A DNA stretch of 64,000 bases, taken from assembly GCA_948739805.1 (NCBI GenBank), contig CAPYID010000004.1:27110-91109 (forward strand), read 5' to 3'. The notes beneath the pieces are model-generated. The model was not told the DNA's origin, did no database searches, and saw nothing but the letters and a program-made list of their open reading frames with translations. Made by a program: the position numbers and the translations under genes. This document shows positions 17,187-26,785 of this stretch, piece by piece; positions within the stretch are counted from its first letter, which is position 1; each line of letters starts with the position of its first letter. This DNA comes from an uncultured Clostridia bacterium (GTDB lineage: Bacteria > Bacillota > Clostridia > TANB77 > CAG-508).

Positions 17187-18095
17187 TTAGAACTCCCAAT
17201 TTGGTACATATTCTTCTTCGTGTTCTCCTAATTCCTGAATATATCCATTTTCTAAGTCTAATTTATATAAATAATTTTCTATCTCTTTATATTCTTCTTT
17301 TGTTAATTTTCTGTTTAAGTCGCTTTGCATTGCTTTATATGTTGGAAAGTATTGTGCCATTACACTTACATAAACTTTATTTCCTAAATTAGTTTTTATC
17401 CATTTTAAAATTCTTTTTGAGTTTTCTATATGATTTGGAAGTACTAAATGTCTTATTATAATCCCCTTTTTTATTATTCCTTTTTCATCTATCTTTGGAC
17501 TTCCAACTTGTTTATACATCTCTTTTATGGCTTTTGTTGCTATTTCAAAATAATTTTTTACTTTTGAGTATTTTTCTCCTAGTTCATTATAATAATATTT
17601 TAAATCTGGTAAGTATATATCTATATATCCTTCTAATCTTTTTATGGTTTCTATATTTTCATACCCATTTGAGTTATATATTATTGGTATATTTAATCCC
17701 TTTTCCTTTGCAATTTTTATTGCTTCTATTATTTGATATGTATAGATTGTAGGCGATACTAAGTTTATATTATTTGCTCCATTTTCTTGTTGCTTTATAA
17801 ATATATTTGCTAATTCCTCGATTGTTATCTCTTTGCCTCTTCCCTTTTGACTTATTTCATAGTTTTGACAAAATATACAGTTTAAATTGCAATTAGAAAA
17901 AAATACTGTTCCTGAGCCATTTTCTCCACTAATACATGGTTCTTCAAATTTATGTAATGAATATAAAGCAATTTTGATTTTAGCTGTTCCATTGCATCTT
18001 CCTACTTTCTCTTTTCTATTAATATTACATTTATGTGGACATGTATTACAATTTTCTAGTTCTTTTAACATTTCTAGTATATTATCCTTTCTCAA
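17187..18095 (-). CDS. Radical SAM protein, PflX/COG1313-like
   Basis: A 302-aa radical SAM enzyme. The cluster motif CNLNCIFCQN lies at about 73-82, and a Cys-rich N-terminal segment (CNTCPHKCNINRKEKVGRC) at about 17-35 may hold another metal site. Later motifs NLVSPTIYT, PDLKYYYNELGEKYS and LVLPNHIENS are typical of the PflX family of pyruvate-formate-lyase-activating-enzyme-like proteins. The actual substrate is unknown; no glycyl radical enzyme is nearby. It is monocistronic, with a strong downstream terminator. Confidence 0.85.
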   Translation of the reverse strand: MRKDNILEMLKELENCNTCPHKCNINRKEKVGRCNGTAKIKIALYSLHKFEEPCISGENGSGTVFFSNCNLNCIFCQNYEISQKGRGKEITIEELANIFIKQQENGANNINLVSPTIYTYQIIEAIKIAKEKGLNIPIIYNSNGYENIETIKRLEGYIDIYLPDLKYYYNELGEKYSKVKNYFEIATKAIKEMYKQVGSPKIDEKGIIKKGIIIRHLVLPNHIENSKRILKWIKTNLGNKVYVSVMAQYFPTYKAMQSDLNRKLTKEEYKEIENYLYKLDLENGYIQELGEHEEEYVPNWEF

Positions 18096-18130
18096 TCTTT
18101 TATTTCGAAAAATTTTATTATTCCATAACA

Positions 18131-18155
18131 GACGTGCAATGCACGCCCCTACATA
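18131..18155. repeat. REP-like hairpin
   Basis: GACGTGC-AAT-GCACGCCCCTACA, a member of the CCCCTACA family, just upstream of the radical SAM gene. Confidence 0.6.
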
Positions 18156-18229
18156 TTGTCTAATATCTAACTTCTAATCTCTAAATTTCTAAAAAATATC
18201 CCCAAATTAATTTGGGGATATTTTTTCTA

Positions 18230-18508
18230 TTAATTTTGTGAATAAGGTAATAATGCTATTTGTCTGCATCTCTTTACTGCTAATGTTATGTCTCTTTGAT
18301 GTTTTGCACAAGCACCTGTAGCTCTTCTTGGTAGTATTTTTCCTTTTTCATTTATGAATTTCTTTAATTGCTCTGGATTTTTATAATCTAAAACAAAGTT
18401 TTTATCACTACAAAGTACACATACTTTTTTTCTCATCCTTTTAAATTTAGGATTGAAGTCTTCATCATTGTTGTTATTATTTTTTCTATTATTTTTTTTG
18501 TCTGCCAT
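18230..18508 (-). CDS. rpsR: 30S ribosomal protein S18
   Basis: Binds S6 and the central domain of 16S rRNA. The 92-aa protein has a long Asn/Lys-rich N-terminus (NNRKNNNNNDEDFNPKFK), a Cys pair (KVCVLCSDKN), and the conserved core LKKFINEKGKILPRRATGAC followed by KHQRDITLAVKRCRQIALLPY. It ends the rpsF-ssb-rpsR operon, a standard arrangement in Firmicutes. Confidence 0.97.
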   Translation of the reverse strand: MADKKNNRKNNNNNDEDFNPKFKRMRKKVCVLCSDKNFVLDYKNPEQLKKFINEKGKILPRRATGACAKHQRDITLAVKRCRQIALLPYSQN

Positions 18509-18531
18509 TGTTCTTTCCCCCTATCTAATTC

Positions 18532-18963
18532 TTAAAATGGTAAATCATCACTAGGTGTAACTTCAAAATCTGGATTTGGATTTGGGTTTGTAGCAGTGTT
18601 TCCAAATGTATCTTCAAAGTTTGAAGAAGTTCCTTCTGAATCTCTCTTTCCATCTGCAAAGTATGCTTCTTCTGCAACAACCTCAGTAACATAGTGTTTT
18701 TGACCTTGCTCATCATCCCATGTTCTTGTTTGTATTCTTCCTATAATTCCTACTTGTTGACCTTTTTTGAAATATTTACTACAAAATTCTGCGAGTTTAC
18801 TCCATGCAACAATATTTATAAAGTCTGCTTGTCTTTCTTCTCCTTGTCTTACAAATCTTCTATTTATTGCTAGACTAAAACTTGCTACCATTGTATTGTT
18901 TGTTTGTGTATATCTTACCTCTGGATCTCTTGTTAATCTTCCCATTAAAATTACTTTGTTCAT
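18532..18963 (-). CDS. ssb: Single-stranded DNA-binding protein
   Basis: An OB-fold protein coating single-stranded DNA in replication and repair. The N-terminus MNKVILMGRLTRDPEVRYTQ is characteristic. The OB core extends to about residue 105, followed by an Asn/Pro-rich linker and the acidic tail DDLPF used for partner binding. It lies between rpsF and rpsR in one operon, 49 bp after rpsF. Confidence 0.97.
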   Translation of the reverse strand: MNKVILMGRLTRDPEVRYTQTNNTMVASFSLAINRRFVRQGEERQADFINIVAWSKLAEFCSKYFKKGQQVGIIGRIQTRTWDDEQGQKHYVTEVVAEEAYFADGKRDSEGTSSNFEDTFGNTATNPNPNPDFEVTPSDDLPF

Positions 18964-19011
18964 ATTTAATTCCCTCTTTCTATCTCAGTTTTGGCTCCCT
19001 AGTTTTTATTT

Positions 19012-19296
19012 TTAATCTTCTAATTTTACAGTTATAAATTTTATAACTTCGTCTGTTATTCTGTAGTTTCTTTCTAATTCTGCTATTAGTTCTGGTTTTG
19101 CTTCGAAATTAAATACTACATAGTAACCTTCTGTGTTCTTTTTTACTTCATAGGCTAATTTTTTTCTTCCTACTTCTTGAACGTTTTCAACTTTTCCATC
19201 AGTATTAATCAAGTCTGTAAACCTAGCTATAAGAGATTTGATTCCCTCTTCTGTTACATCTTGACCAATAATGATAACACTTTCGTATTTATTCAT
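19012..19296 (-). CDS. rpsF: 30S ribosomal protein S6
   Basis: A 94-aa protein with MNKYESVIIIGQDVTEEGIK, KLAYEVKKNTEGYYVVFNF and NYRITDEVIKFITVK, all typical of S6. The start has an AAAAGGAGGTG site. It is the first gene of the rpsF-ssb-rpsR operon. I looked for an S6:S18 leader RNA in the 5' region and saw no convincing CCG-bulge hairpin. Confidence 0.97.
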   Translation of the reverse strand: MNKYESVIIIGQDVTEEGIKSLIARFTDLINTDGKVENVQEVGRKKLAYEVKKNTEGYYVVFNFEAKPELIAELERNYRITDEVIKFITVKLED

Positions 19297-19383
19297 TATT
19301 TTTCACCTCCTTTTGGATATATATCCCATAATCTTGTTATGAGAAAGGATGAAAAAAGTTTTTTCTCTTTTCAAACATTGCTT

Positions 19384-19412
19384 ATTCTACCATATTTTAC
19401 ATATATTTTCAA
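19384..19412 (-). promoter_or_regulatory. Sigma-A promoter of rpsF-ssb-rpsR
   Basis: TTGAAA, 17-base spacer, TAGAAT on the minus strand, about 90 bp before rpsF. Confidence 0.65.
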
Positions 19413-19439
19413 GTGGTTTTTAGAAAATATTTTTTATTG

Positions 19440-20639
19440 TTATGTTAACAGCCAATCTATCGCATTTATCTTTTTTATTCCATCATAGTCTACTTCTAAA
19501 TCATCGTCTAATGTTATTATATATTTTGGGTAATTGTCGTTTATTTTTTTTAGTGGTGCTAACTCTCTTTCTAATGTTTTTTCATCTCTTACTGAAAATG
19601 CTACTTGGTAATATTCTATTCCTTCAAAGTTTTGTGCTACAAAGTCTATTTCTAATTCATCTAATTTACCTATATATACTTTATATCCTCTTCTTAGTAA
19701 TTCAAGATATATTATATTTTCTAAAATATGCCCCATGTCTTGACCGGCTTTTTTTCCTAATAAATAATATCTTAATCCAAGGTCTACTGTATAGTATTTT
19801 TCTTGCGTTTTTAAATATTCTTTTCCTTTTATATCATATCTATTTGCTTTATATAAAATATAACTATCTACTAATGCTTCTACATAGTTTGCAACTGTAT
19901 TGTATGATGTTTGTCTTGCCATTGATGTTAAAGTATCACTTATTTTTTTTATACTACAACTACTTCCTATGTTGTTGAATAAGTATTTTATTATACTTTC
20001 TAATATATTTTTGTCTGTAATACCTTTTCTTGATATTACATCTTTATAGATTACTGTATTAAAAATACCTTCTAAGTATAGATTTATATTTTCTGGATCT
20101 GCCTTATATAGTTCTATTGATTGAGGAAATGAACTGTATCTTAGATAGTCTCTGAATTTTCTTGATAAATCTGTTTTATTTTCAAAAGCAGATATATATT
20201 CTTTAAATGATAATGGTAACATTTTAATTTCTATATATCTTCCTGAAAGTAATGTTGCAAGTTCAGATGATAACATATATGCATTAGAACCTGTTATATA
20301 TATGTCTACATTTTTATTAATAAATAAGCCGTCTACAGTTTTTTCAAATTCTGTAACATTTTGTATTTCATCTAGGAATATATATGTCATTTTCTCTTTT
20401 ATTATTCTTTCTCGTATATATTGATATAACTTTTTTCTATCTGTTAAATCTTCGAAATTTGGGTCTTCAAAATTTATTGAAATTATTTGATTTTCTTCTA
20501 CTCCATTTTCTTTCAAGTATTTTTGAAATAGTTCCATTAAAGTAGATTTTCCACATCTTCTTATTCCTGTTACTACTTTTATTATTTGCTTATCTTTAAA
20601 ATTTTTTAATATTTTTAAATAATTATCTCTTTCTATCAT
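19440..20639 (-). CDS. AAA ATPase with C-terminal DUF4143
   Basis: A 399-aa protein with Walker A TGIRRCGKSTLM at about 23-34, Walker B-like TYIFLDEIQNV at about 98-108 and sensor-like ITGSNAYMLS. The C-terminal half shows the DUF4143 layout (ILENIIYLELLRRGYKVYIGK and ELEIDFVAQN, an endonuclease-like ELEIDF core). These proteins are common, of unknown role, and often variable in copy number. The ATG at 20639 has GGAGGAAAAATCT upstream; the longer frame to 20693 lacks a site. Confidence 0.9.
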   Translation of the reverse strand: MIERDNYLKILKNFKDKQIIKVVTGIRRCGKSTLMELFQKYLKENGVEENQIISINFEDPNFEDLTDRKKLYQYIRERIIKEKMTYIFLDEIQNVTEFEKTVDGLFINKNVDIYITGSNAYMLSSELATLLSGRYIEIKMLPLSFKEYISAFENKTDLSRKFRDYLRYSSFPQSIELYKADPENINLYLEGIFNTVIYKDVISRKGITDKNILESIIKYLFNNIGSSCSIKKISDTLTSMARQTSYNTVANYVEALVDSYILYKANRYDIKGKEYLKTQEKYYTVDLGLRYYLLGKKAGQDMGHILENIIYLELLRRGYKVYIGKLDELEIDFVAQNFEGIEYYQVAFSVRDEKTLERELAPLKKINDNYPKYIITLDDDLEVDYDGIKKINAIDWLLT

Positions 20640-20664
20640 AGATTTTTCCTCCGAATATGTTTTT

Positions 20665-20693
20665 ATTATACTTCTTTTATATATTATAGTCAA
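20665..20693 (-). promoter_or_regulatory. Sigma-A promoter of the AAA/DUF4143 gene
   Basis: TTGACT, 17-base spacer, TATAAT on the minus strand, 26 bp before the start codon. Confidence 0.7.
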
Positions 20694-20711
20694 GTTTTTT
20701 CAAAATATTGA

Positions 20712-20739
20712 AAAAACTTTGCATTTTTGCAAAGTTTTT
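20712..20739 (-). terminator. Terminator of mutS
   Basis: AAAAACTTTGCA / TGCAAAGTTTTT with a TTTT loop, downstream of mutS and upstream of the next promoter. Confidence 0.7.
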
Positions 20740-20820
20740 AACATTTCATATTTTGTTACTTTTTATATAAATGTTAGCAATATATTTTTGATGAATATAA
20801 ATGTTTGAATTCTTATTTTA

Positions 20821-20846
20821 CGGACGCCCAAAGGGCGCCCCTACAT
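20821..20846. repeat. REP-like hairpin
   Basis: CGGACGCCC-AAA-GGGCGCCCCTACA, a member of the CCCCTACA family, between mutS and its terminator. Confidence 0.6.
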
Positions 20847-20896
20847 GTATTATTCAGCATTAATTATTCACTATTAATTATTCATTAAAATACATA

Positions 20897-23512
20897 TTAT
20901 GATGCTTGTTCTTTTAATTTGACTAATATGTTTAGTGCCTCTATTGGTGTTAGTTCTTCTACATTTATCTTGTCTATTTCATGTGCTATTTCTGCTATTT
21001 TATAGTTGTACATACTTAATTGTCCTGCTAGTTCGTCCTTTTTCTCTTTCTCCATTTTCTTTTGCCCTAGCATACTTTTTCTTTCTAGGCTTTTTAATAT
21101 TTCATTTGCATTTTTTAGTACTTCCTTTGGTACTCCAGCAAGTTTTGCTACGTGTATTCCATAACTTTCGTCTGTTCCACCTTCTACTATTTTTCTTAAA
21201 AATATGATGTCTTCTCCTTTTTCTTTTACTGCTATTGAATAGTTTTTTACTCCTTCTTGCTCGTTTTCTAGTTCTATTAGTTCATGGTAATGTGTTGCAA
21301 ATAGTGTTTTTGCTCCACATTTTTCTGTGTCTGATATGTATTTTGCTACTGCCCAGGCTATTGATAATCCATCATATGTTGATGTTCCTCTTCCTATTTC
21401 ATCTAGTATTATTAGGCTGTTACTTGTTGCATCTTTTAAGATATTTGCGACCTCCATCATTTCTACCATAAAGGTACTTTCTCCCATACTTAAGTCATCT
21501 GATGCTCCAACCCTTGTAAAGATTTTATCTACTACACCTATTGTAGCTTTGTCTGCTGGTACAAAGCTCCCTATTTGTGCCATTAAGGTTATTAGTGCTA
21601 CTTGCCTCATGTATGTTGATTTTCCTGCCATATTAGGTCCTGTAATTATTGATAGTCTATCACTTGTTTTGTTTAAATAAGTATCGTTTCCTATAAAACT
21701 TCCTCTTGGTAACATTTTTTCTATTACTGGATGTCTTCCATTATTTATTATTATTTCTGTTTCATTATTTACTTCTGGCATTGTATAGTTCATGTCTTCT
21801 GCTACTGTTGCAAATGATGTTAACACATCTAATGTTGCAATTATATTGGCGGATTTTTGTATTCTGTCTATTTGCGATGCAATTTTATTCCTTACTTCTA
21901 TAAATAAATTGTATTCTAATTCTACTAATTTTTCTTCTGCACCTAATATGTCTTCTTCTAATTTTTTAAGTTCTTCTGTTATATATCTTTCTCCTGTTGA
22001 TAATGTTTGTTTTCTTGTGTAATTTTCTGGTACTAAGTTTAAGTATGATTTTGTAACTTCTATATAATATCCGAAAACTTTGTTATAACTAATTCTTAGA
22101 TTTTTTATTCCTGTTTTTTCTCTTTCTTTTGCTTCTAATTCTACTAGCCATTTTTTTCCATTAGTAGTAGCTTCTTTATATCTATCTGCTTCTTCATTAT
22201 AGCCATTTTTAATTATGTTTCCTTCTTTTATTACTATTGGTGGGTCTTCTACTATTGCTTTTTCTATTAATCCATGAATTTCTTTTACTTCATCTAAATT
22301 TTCATATAAATTTTTTAACATTGGAGATTTTGTTGTGCTTAATATTTGTTTTATTTCTGGTATTTTTCCTAAAGAGTTTTTTAATGATACCATGTCTCTT
22401 GCATTTGCATTTCCATATGAGATTTTTCCTACAAGTCTTTCTATGTCATATACTTTTTTTAGGTTTTCTCCTATATCTGATTTTAGAATTAAGTCTTCTT
22501 TTAGTTCCTTTACTGCTTCAAGTCTATTATGTATTTCTTCTATATCTATTAAAGGGTCATTTACCCATCTTCTTAAATGTCTTCCTCCCATTGATGTTAA
22601 TGTTCTATCTAATACCCAAAGCAAAGTTCCTTTTTTGCTTTTGTCTTTCATTCTTTCTGTTATTTCTAAATTTCTTCTTGCTGTAATGTCTAGTGCCATA
22701 TATCTTGTTGTGTTATAAATTTTGATTGTATTTATATTTTCTATTTCCATTTTTTGCATTTGAGTTATGTATGATATTAATGCATTTACTGCTGATACTA
22801 CTAATAATTTATCTTTAAATTCTGTTATTTCATTTTCTTTCATGTCTAATATTTGATGTTTGTTTTTTATTTTTTCTATGTCTACATCAAAGTATGTTTC
22901 GTCATATTTTGATATATAACATTTTTCGAATCTCTGAGAAATCTTAGACATTTCCTCCATTGTAGAACTCATTAATTCATTTGTTACTATTTCTACTGGT
23001 GAATATCTTGCTGTTTCATCTAATAATTTTGCAAAGTTGTTGGTTTCTTTTATTTGTGTAGCATAAAAGTCTCCTGTTGATATATCACATACTGCTAGCC
23101 CATAGAATAAACCTTGTTTATATATTGACATTATGTAGTTATTTTTCTTTTCGTCTAATACTGTTTCATCTAATACTGTTCCTGGAGTTACTATTTTTAC
23201 TACTCCCCTTTTTACCATTCCTTTGGTGTTTTTAGGATCTTCTAATTGTTCACATATTGCGACTTTATATCCTTTTTCTATTAATTTTGCTATATATACA
23301 TTTGCAGCATGATAAGGTATTCCACACATTGGTGCTCTTTCTTCCATTCCACATTCTTTTCCTGTTAATGTAAGTTCTAATTCTCTTGATACTTCTATTG
23401 CATCATCAAAGAACATTTCGTAAAAGTCTCCTAATCTATAAAATAATATACAGTCTTTGTATTCTTCTTTCATATTTATATAATGTTGCATCATAGGTGA
23501 GTATTCTGCCAT
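20897..23512 (-). CDS. mutS: DNA mismatch repair protein MutS
   Basis: Recognises mismatches and starts repair. The N-terminal mismatch-binding domain shows FYRLGDFYEMFFDDA with the Phe-x-Glu motif. The C-terminal ATPase has Walker A GPNMAGKST, the Walker B region ILDEIGRGTSTYDG and LFATHYHEL. Start ATG 23512 follows GGGGGAAAAGAG and gives 871 aa, the family length; the upstream in-frame codons are poorly placed. mutL is not adjacent in this window. A good promoter lies 42 bp upstream. Confidence 0.97.
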   Translation of the reverse strand: MAEYSPMMQHYINMKEEYKDCILFYRLGDFYEMFFDDAIEVSRELELTLTGKECGMEERAPMCGIPYHAANVYIAKLIEKGYKVAICEQLEDPKNTKGMVKRGVVKIVTPGTVLDETVLDEKKNNYIMSIYKQGLFYGLAVCDISTGDFYATQIKETNNFAKLLDETARYSPVEIVTNELMSSTMEEMSKISQRFEKCYISKYDETYFDVDIEKIKNKHQILDMKENEITEFKDKLLVVSAVNALISYITQMQKMEIENINTIKIYNTTRYMALDITARRNLEITERMKDKSKKGTLLWVLDRTLTSMGGRHLRRWVNDPLIDIEEIHNRLEAVKELKEDLILKSDIGENLKKVYDIERLVGKISYGNANARDMVSLKNSLGKIPEIKQILSTTKSPMLKNLYENLDEVKEIHGLIEKAIVEDPPIVIKEGNIIKNGYNEEADRYKEATTNGKKWLVELEAKEREKTGIKNLRISYNKVFGYYIEVTKSYLNLVPENYTRKQTLSTGERYITEELKKLEEDILGAEEKLVELEYNLFIEVRNKIASQIDRIQKSANIIATLDVLTSFATVAEDMNYTMPEVNNETEIIINNGRHPVIEKMLPRGSFIGNDTYLNKTSDRLSIITGPNMAGKSTYMRQVALITLMAQIGSFVPADKATIGVVDKIFTRVGASDDLSMGESTFMVEMMEVANILKDATSNSLIILDEIGRGTSTYDGLSIAWAVAKYISDTEKCGAKTLFATHYHELIELENEQEGVKNYSIAVKEKGEDIIFLRKIVEGGTDESYGIHVAKLAGVPKEVLKNANEILKSLERKSMLGQKKMEKEKKDELAGQLSMYNYKIAEIAHEIDKINVEELTPIEALNILVKLKEQAS

Positions 23513-23553
23513 CTCTCTTTTCCCCCATTTCGAACTATTTCTACATATTTTGT

Positions 23554-23582
23554 ATTTTACCATAGATATTTTTTAATTTCAA
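23554..23582 (-). promoter_or_regulatory. Sigma-A promoter of mutS
   Basis: TTGAAA, 17-base spacer, TAAAAT on the minus strand. Immediately upstream (23588-23637), the block ATTTTGTGC or ATTATGTGC occurs three times on plus, a possible operator. Confidence 0.6.
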
Positions 23583-23682
23583 GTTGCATTTTGTGCAACT
23601 ATTTTGTGCCGATATTTTATGACACTATTATGTGCTACTAGAAGAAATAAGAAAATTCAAAGATTTCTTTTTAATTTGTTCT

Positions 23683-23730
23683 CGCCCTCCCAAAGTTTTC
23701 GAATGTAAGTGGAAAATTTCAAGGGCTAGA
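23683..23730. repeat. Copy A of a repeated, possibly structured intergenic motif
   Basis: Plus strand: AAGTTTTCGAATGTAAGT, then GGAAAATTTCAAGGGCTAG. AAGTTTTC can pair with GGAAAATTT, and flanking GCCC with GGGC. Related copies lie at 43514 and 47190. No known RNA family is assigned. Confidence 0.45.
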
Positions 23731-23808
23731 TATTTTGTATATTTTTATTGCAAAAAAGTCGAATGTATTTTTATAAGTTTTAATATTCATTTTAAATTAC
23801 TCCTATTT

Positions 23809-25044
23809 TTATATTAGAAGTCCTGCTTCCTGTCTTGCAAATTCTAACTTTTCTAATCCATTTTGAACATATTTATTTTTCATCATGTATTTCCAAATTG
23901 TACCATTTAAGTAGTTTTCTATCATTACTAGTTCTATTCCTTTATCTATTCCTATGTATTCTTTTGCAAACCATGGCTTTTCTTTTTCTAAGTTATATCC
24001 ATCTTTAAATCCATATTTTCCCCATAGTTTAGGAAATGTATTATAATAATATTCCATCGCTTTTATACTTTCTTCTGGAGTAAATACTATTGAACCTATT
24101 GCTCCACATGGAGTTATTGTTCCATCGTTTTCTATTTTTAGGTTAACATCACAGGGTTTTGCACCAAAACTGCAGTATCCTTTTGGTCCAAGGCATGCTG
24201 TTAGTCCCCATGAGTTTTCTCCATATGTTTTAAATTTTCTTTTATTATCTATACAGTACTTTCTATTAGCTTTTGTTGCTTTTATTGAGTTTTCAAACCA
24301 ATCTATCAAGTCTTTGTCTTTTATATTTCTAAAATCTATCCATGCATGAGAAAACTGATATGTAAATAATGTTCCACAATGTGTATATATTATGTCTTCT
24401 ATATCTTTATAGTTTGCTCTTTTTCTTTTAAAATCATTATACATACTTTTATCAATGGGAAATGTATCTGAACTTACTCCTAAAACATATAACATTAGTT
24501 GTTCTGCATACATATCCCAATGTCCCCAAAATCCCTTTTCTGGAGTATATCCCATATAAAAATAATTGGTTTCTTTATTTCTATACCATTCCCAGTTTAC
24601 TCTTTTATATAAATTTTCTGCTTTTTCCTTTATTTGTTTTCCAAAGTATTCCCCTGCTGTTAATGCTCCACATATAAAAATTGCTGTATCTATTATGGAA
24701 ATTTCACAATTCCATTCCCTTTTACCTGTTTCCATGTTTACAAAATGATAATAGAATCCATTTTTTCCTTCTAGATTATTTATAAAAGTGTCTAAAGTTC
24801 TATTTGCTCTATCATATGCTTTTTCATATTTTATCCATTTATGCTTTACTCCAACGATTAATGCTGCTAATCCATATCCTACTGAAGCTATACTTGCTAC
24901 ATGGTTTGCTATTATTGTTTTATCTCTCGTTAATCCATATCCTTTGCTATTTTTATTAGTATTTGTTTCATTAATAAAAAAATCAAAGCTTTTCTTAAGT
25001 TCTTTTAATATAAGTTTTTCTCCATAACATTTAACAAATCTCAT
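23809..25044 (-). CDS. GH144-like (glycoamylase-fold) protein
   Basis: A 411-aa protein without a signal peptide. ANHVASIASVGYGLAALIVG, then RANRTLDTFINNLEGKNGFYYHF, WNCEISIIDTAIFICGALTAG and YAEQLMLYVLG resemble the (alpha/alpha)6 'glucoamylase family' (PF10091, GH144 group), which includes endo-beta-1,2-glucanases. A candidate acidic catalytic residue lies in the conserved SIIDTA segment. The substrate here is not known. It carries its own promoter. It is divergent from spoIVA across a 180-bp gap. Confidence 0.75.
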   Translation of the reverse strand: MRFVKCYGEKLILKELKKSFDFFINETNTNKNSKGYGLTRDKTIIANHVASIASVGYGLAALIVGVKHKWIKYEKAYDRANRTLDTFINNLEGKNGFYYHFVNMETGKREWNCEISIIDTAIFICGALTAGEYFGKQIKEKAENLYKRVNWEWYRNKETNYFYMGYTPEKGFWGHWDMYAEQLMLYVLGVSSDTFPIDKSMYNDFKRKRANYKDIEDIIYTHCGTLFTYQFSHAWIDFRNIKDKDLIDWFENSIKATKANRKYCIDNKRKFKTYGENSWGLTACLGPKGYCSFGAKPCDVNLKIENDGTITPCGAIGSIVFTPEESIKAMEYYYNTFPKLWGKYGFKDGYNLEKEKPWFAKEYIGIDKGIELVMIENYLNGTIWKYMMKNKYVQNGLEKLEFARQEAGLLI

Positions 25045-25067
25045 ATATACAACACCTACTTACCAAT

Positions 25068-25096
25068 ATTATATAATAATAGTATCTATGTAGCAA
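25068..25096 (-). promoter_or_regulatory. Sigma-A-like promoter of the GH144-like gene
   Basis: TTGCTA, 17-base spacer, TATAAT on the minus strand, 24 bp before the start. Confidence 0.55.
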
Positions 25097-25225
25097 TGTT
25101 AGTTTATGGAAATTATTTTTTTCTTATTTTTTCTTCTTTTGTAATATTTCTTGTTTTTACCTAATATACATTAACAAATGAAGTTTATAGTACAAACATT
25201 TTGTATATAGTTTATGGAGGTTAAT

Positions 25226-26704
25226 ATGGAAAATTCAAATTTATATCAGGATATACAATCTAGAACTGATGGAGACATTTATGTAGGCGTTGTAGGTCCT
25301 GTTCGAACTGGTAAATCAACTTTTATAAAACGTTTTATGGATTTATTGGTTATTCCAAATATTGAAAATGAATATAAGAAAGAAAGGGCTAAAGATGAGT
25401 TACCTCAAAGCGCAGGCGGTAGAACTATTATGACTACAGAGCCAAAGTTTGTTCCTAATGAGGCTGTTCAAATTAATCTTGGTGATAATTTAAAATTTAA
25501 GGCTAGACTTGTTGATTGTGTTGGATATCTTGTTAATAATGCTATTGGATATTTAGAAGATGATGTTCCTAGAATGGTAAAAACTCCTTGGTCTGATGAG
25601 GAAATTCCTTTCGAAAGAGCAGCTGAAATAGGTACTAAAAAGGTAATTGATGAACATTCTACTATTGGAATTTTAATTACTACTGATGGAAGTTTTTCTG
25701 ATATCCCTAGGGAAGATTACATAGAAGCTGAGGAACGTGTTGTAAATGAATTAAAGGCTTTAAATAAACCTTTTGTGATAGTTCTAAATAGTGCTGAACC
25801 TTCTTCTGAGTATACTGCTCAACTTGCAGAGAAACTTGAAGAGAAATATGGTGTTTCTGTATTACCTCTTAATTGCTCAGAATTAGATATTGAAGATATT
25901 AATAATATGTTTAGTAAAATTCTTTATGAATTCCCTATTGAACAGATTAATTTAAAACTTCCAAAATGGGTTAATACTCTTGACGATTCACATTGGTTAA
26001 AACAATCACTTTATTCTGATATCAAAACTTCTTTTAGTAATATTCGTGTTCTTAAAGAGGTAAAGCCTTGTGTTGATAATATTAGTTCTACAGATGTAAT
26101 AAGTAATAGTGTATTACAAGAGATTAATCTTGGTAATGGTAATATAAATATTTCTATTGAATTAAAAGATAATTTATTTTATCAAATTTTAAGTGATATG
26201 ACAGGTGTGTCTATATCTGATGAAGGTGATCTGTTTTCAGTTCTTACTTCTTTTGCTCAGACTAAGAAAGAATATGATAAGATATCATATGCATTAGAGT
26301 CTGCAAAAGCTACAGGATATGGTATTGTAACACCTGGAATGGAAGATTTAATTTTAGATGAACCAGAAATGGTAAAACAAGGTTCTAAATTTGGTGTAAA
26401 ATTAAAAGCTACTGCTCCGAGTCTGCATATTGTAAAGGCCAATATAGAGACTGAGGTTTCCCCTATTGTAGGTTCCGAAAAGCAATCAGAAGAATTAGTT
26501 AATTACCTACTTTCAGAATTTGAAAGTGATCCTCAAAAAATTTGGGAATCTAATATTTTCGGAAAAAATTTGCATGAACTTGTAAATGAAGGTTTACAAA
26601 ATAAATTGTCTCGAATGCCAGAAGATGCTCAAGGAAAATTACAAGAGACGCTAGAACGTATTGTGAATGAAGGTAGTGGAGGATTAATATGTATTATATT
26701 ATAA
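25226..26704 (+). CDS. spoIVA: Stage IV sporulation protein A, spore coat ATPase
   Basis: SpoIVA hydrolyses ATP to polymerise into the basement layer of the spore coat around the forespore. Walker A GPVRTGKST lies at about 24-32, followed by KRFMDLLVIPNIENEYKKERAKDELPQSA-type sequence and a TRAFAC GTPase-like core (VDCVGYLV, VIVLNSAEP). The C-terminus ends SGGLICIIL, as in the family. ATG 25226 is chosen because GGAGG lies five bases upstream; the ATG at 25214 overlaps that site. It is one of three plus-strand genes. Confidence 0.97.
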   Translation: MENSNLYQDIQSRTDGDIYVGVVGPVRTGKSTFIKRFMDLLVIPNIENEYKKERAKDELPQSAGGRTIMTTEPKFVPNEAVQINLGDNLKFKARLVDCVGYLVNNAIGYLEDDVPRMVKTPWSDEEIPFERAAEIGTKKVIDEHSTIGILITTDGSFSDIPREDYIEAEERVVNELKALNKPFVIVLNSAEPSSEYTAQLAEKLEEKYGVSVLPLNCSELDIEDINNMFSKILYEFPIEQINLKLPKWVNTLDDSHWLKQSLYSDIKTSFSNIRVLKEVKPCVDNISSTDVISNSVLQEINLGNGNINISIELKDNLFYQILSDMTGVSISDEGDLFSVLTSFAQTKKEYDKISYALESAKATGYGIVTPGMEDLILDEPEMVKQGSKFGVKLKATAPSLHIVKANIETEVSPIVGSEKQSEELVNYLLSEFESDPQKIWESNIFGKNLHELVNEGLQNKLSRMPEDAQGKLQETLERIVNEGSGGLICIIL

Positions 26705-26707
26705 AAA

Positions 26708-26738
26708 TGGGGCATTTCATGCCCCAAATTTTTTTATA
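26708..26738 (+). terminator. Terminator of spoIVA
   Basis: TGGGGCAT-TTC-ATGCCCCA stem followed by AAATTTTTTTATA, directly after the spoIVA stop. Confidence 0.8.
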
Positions 26739-26785
26739 ATTATAAATATCACTCAGAATAACTGGGGAATATTTATCAAATCTTT

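Noticed and set aside
19297..19383. S6:S18 ribosomal leader RNA
   Set aside because: The rpsF leader has GGATATATATCC and an A/T-rich stem but no visible CCG bulge or required flanking pairings.
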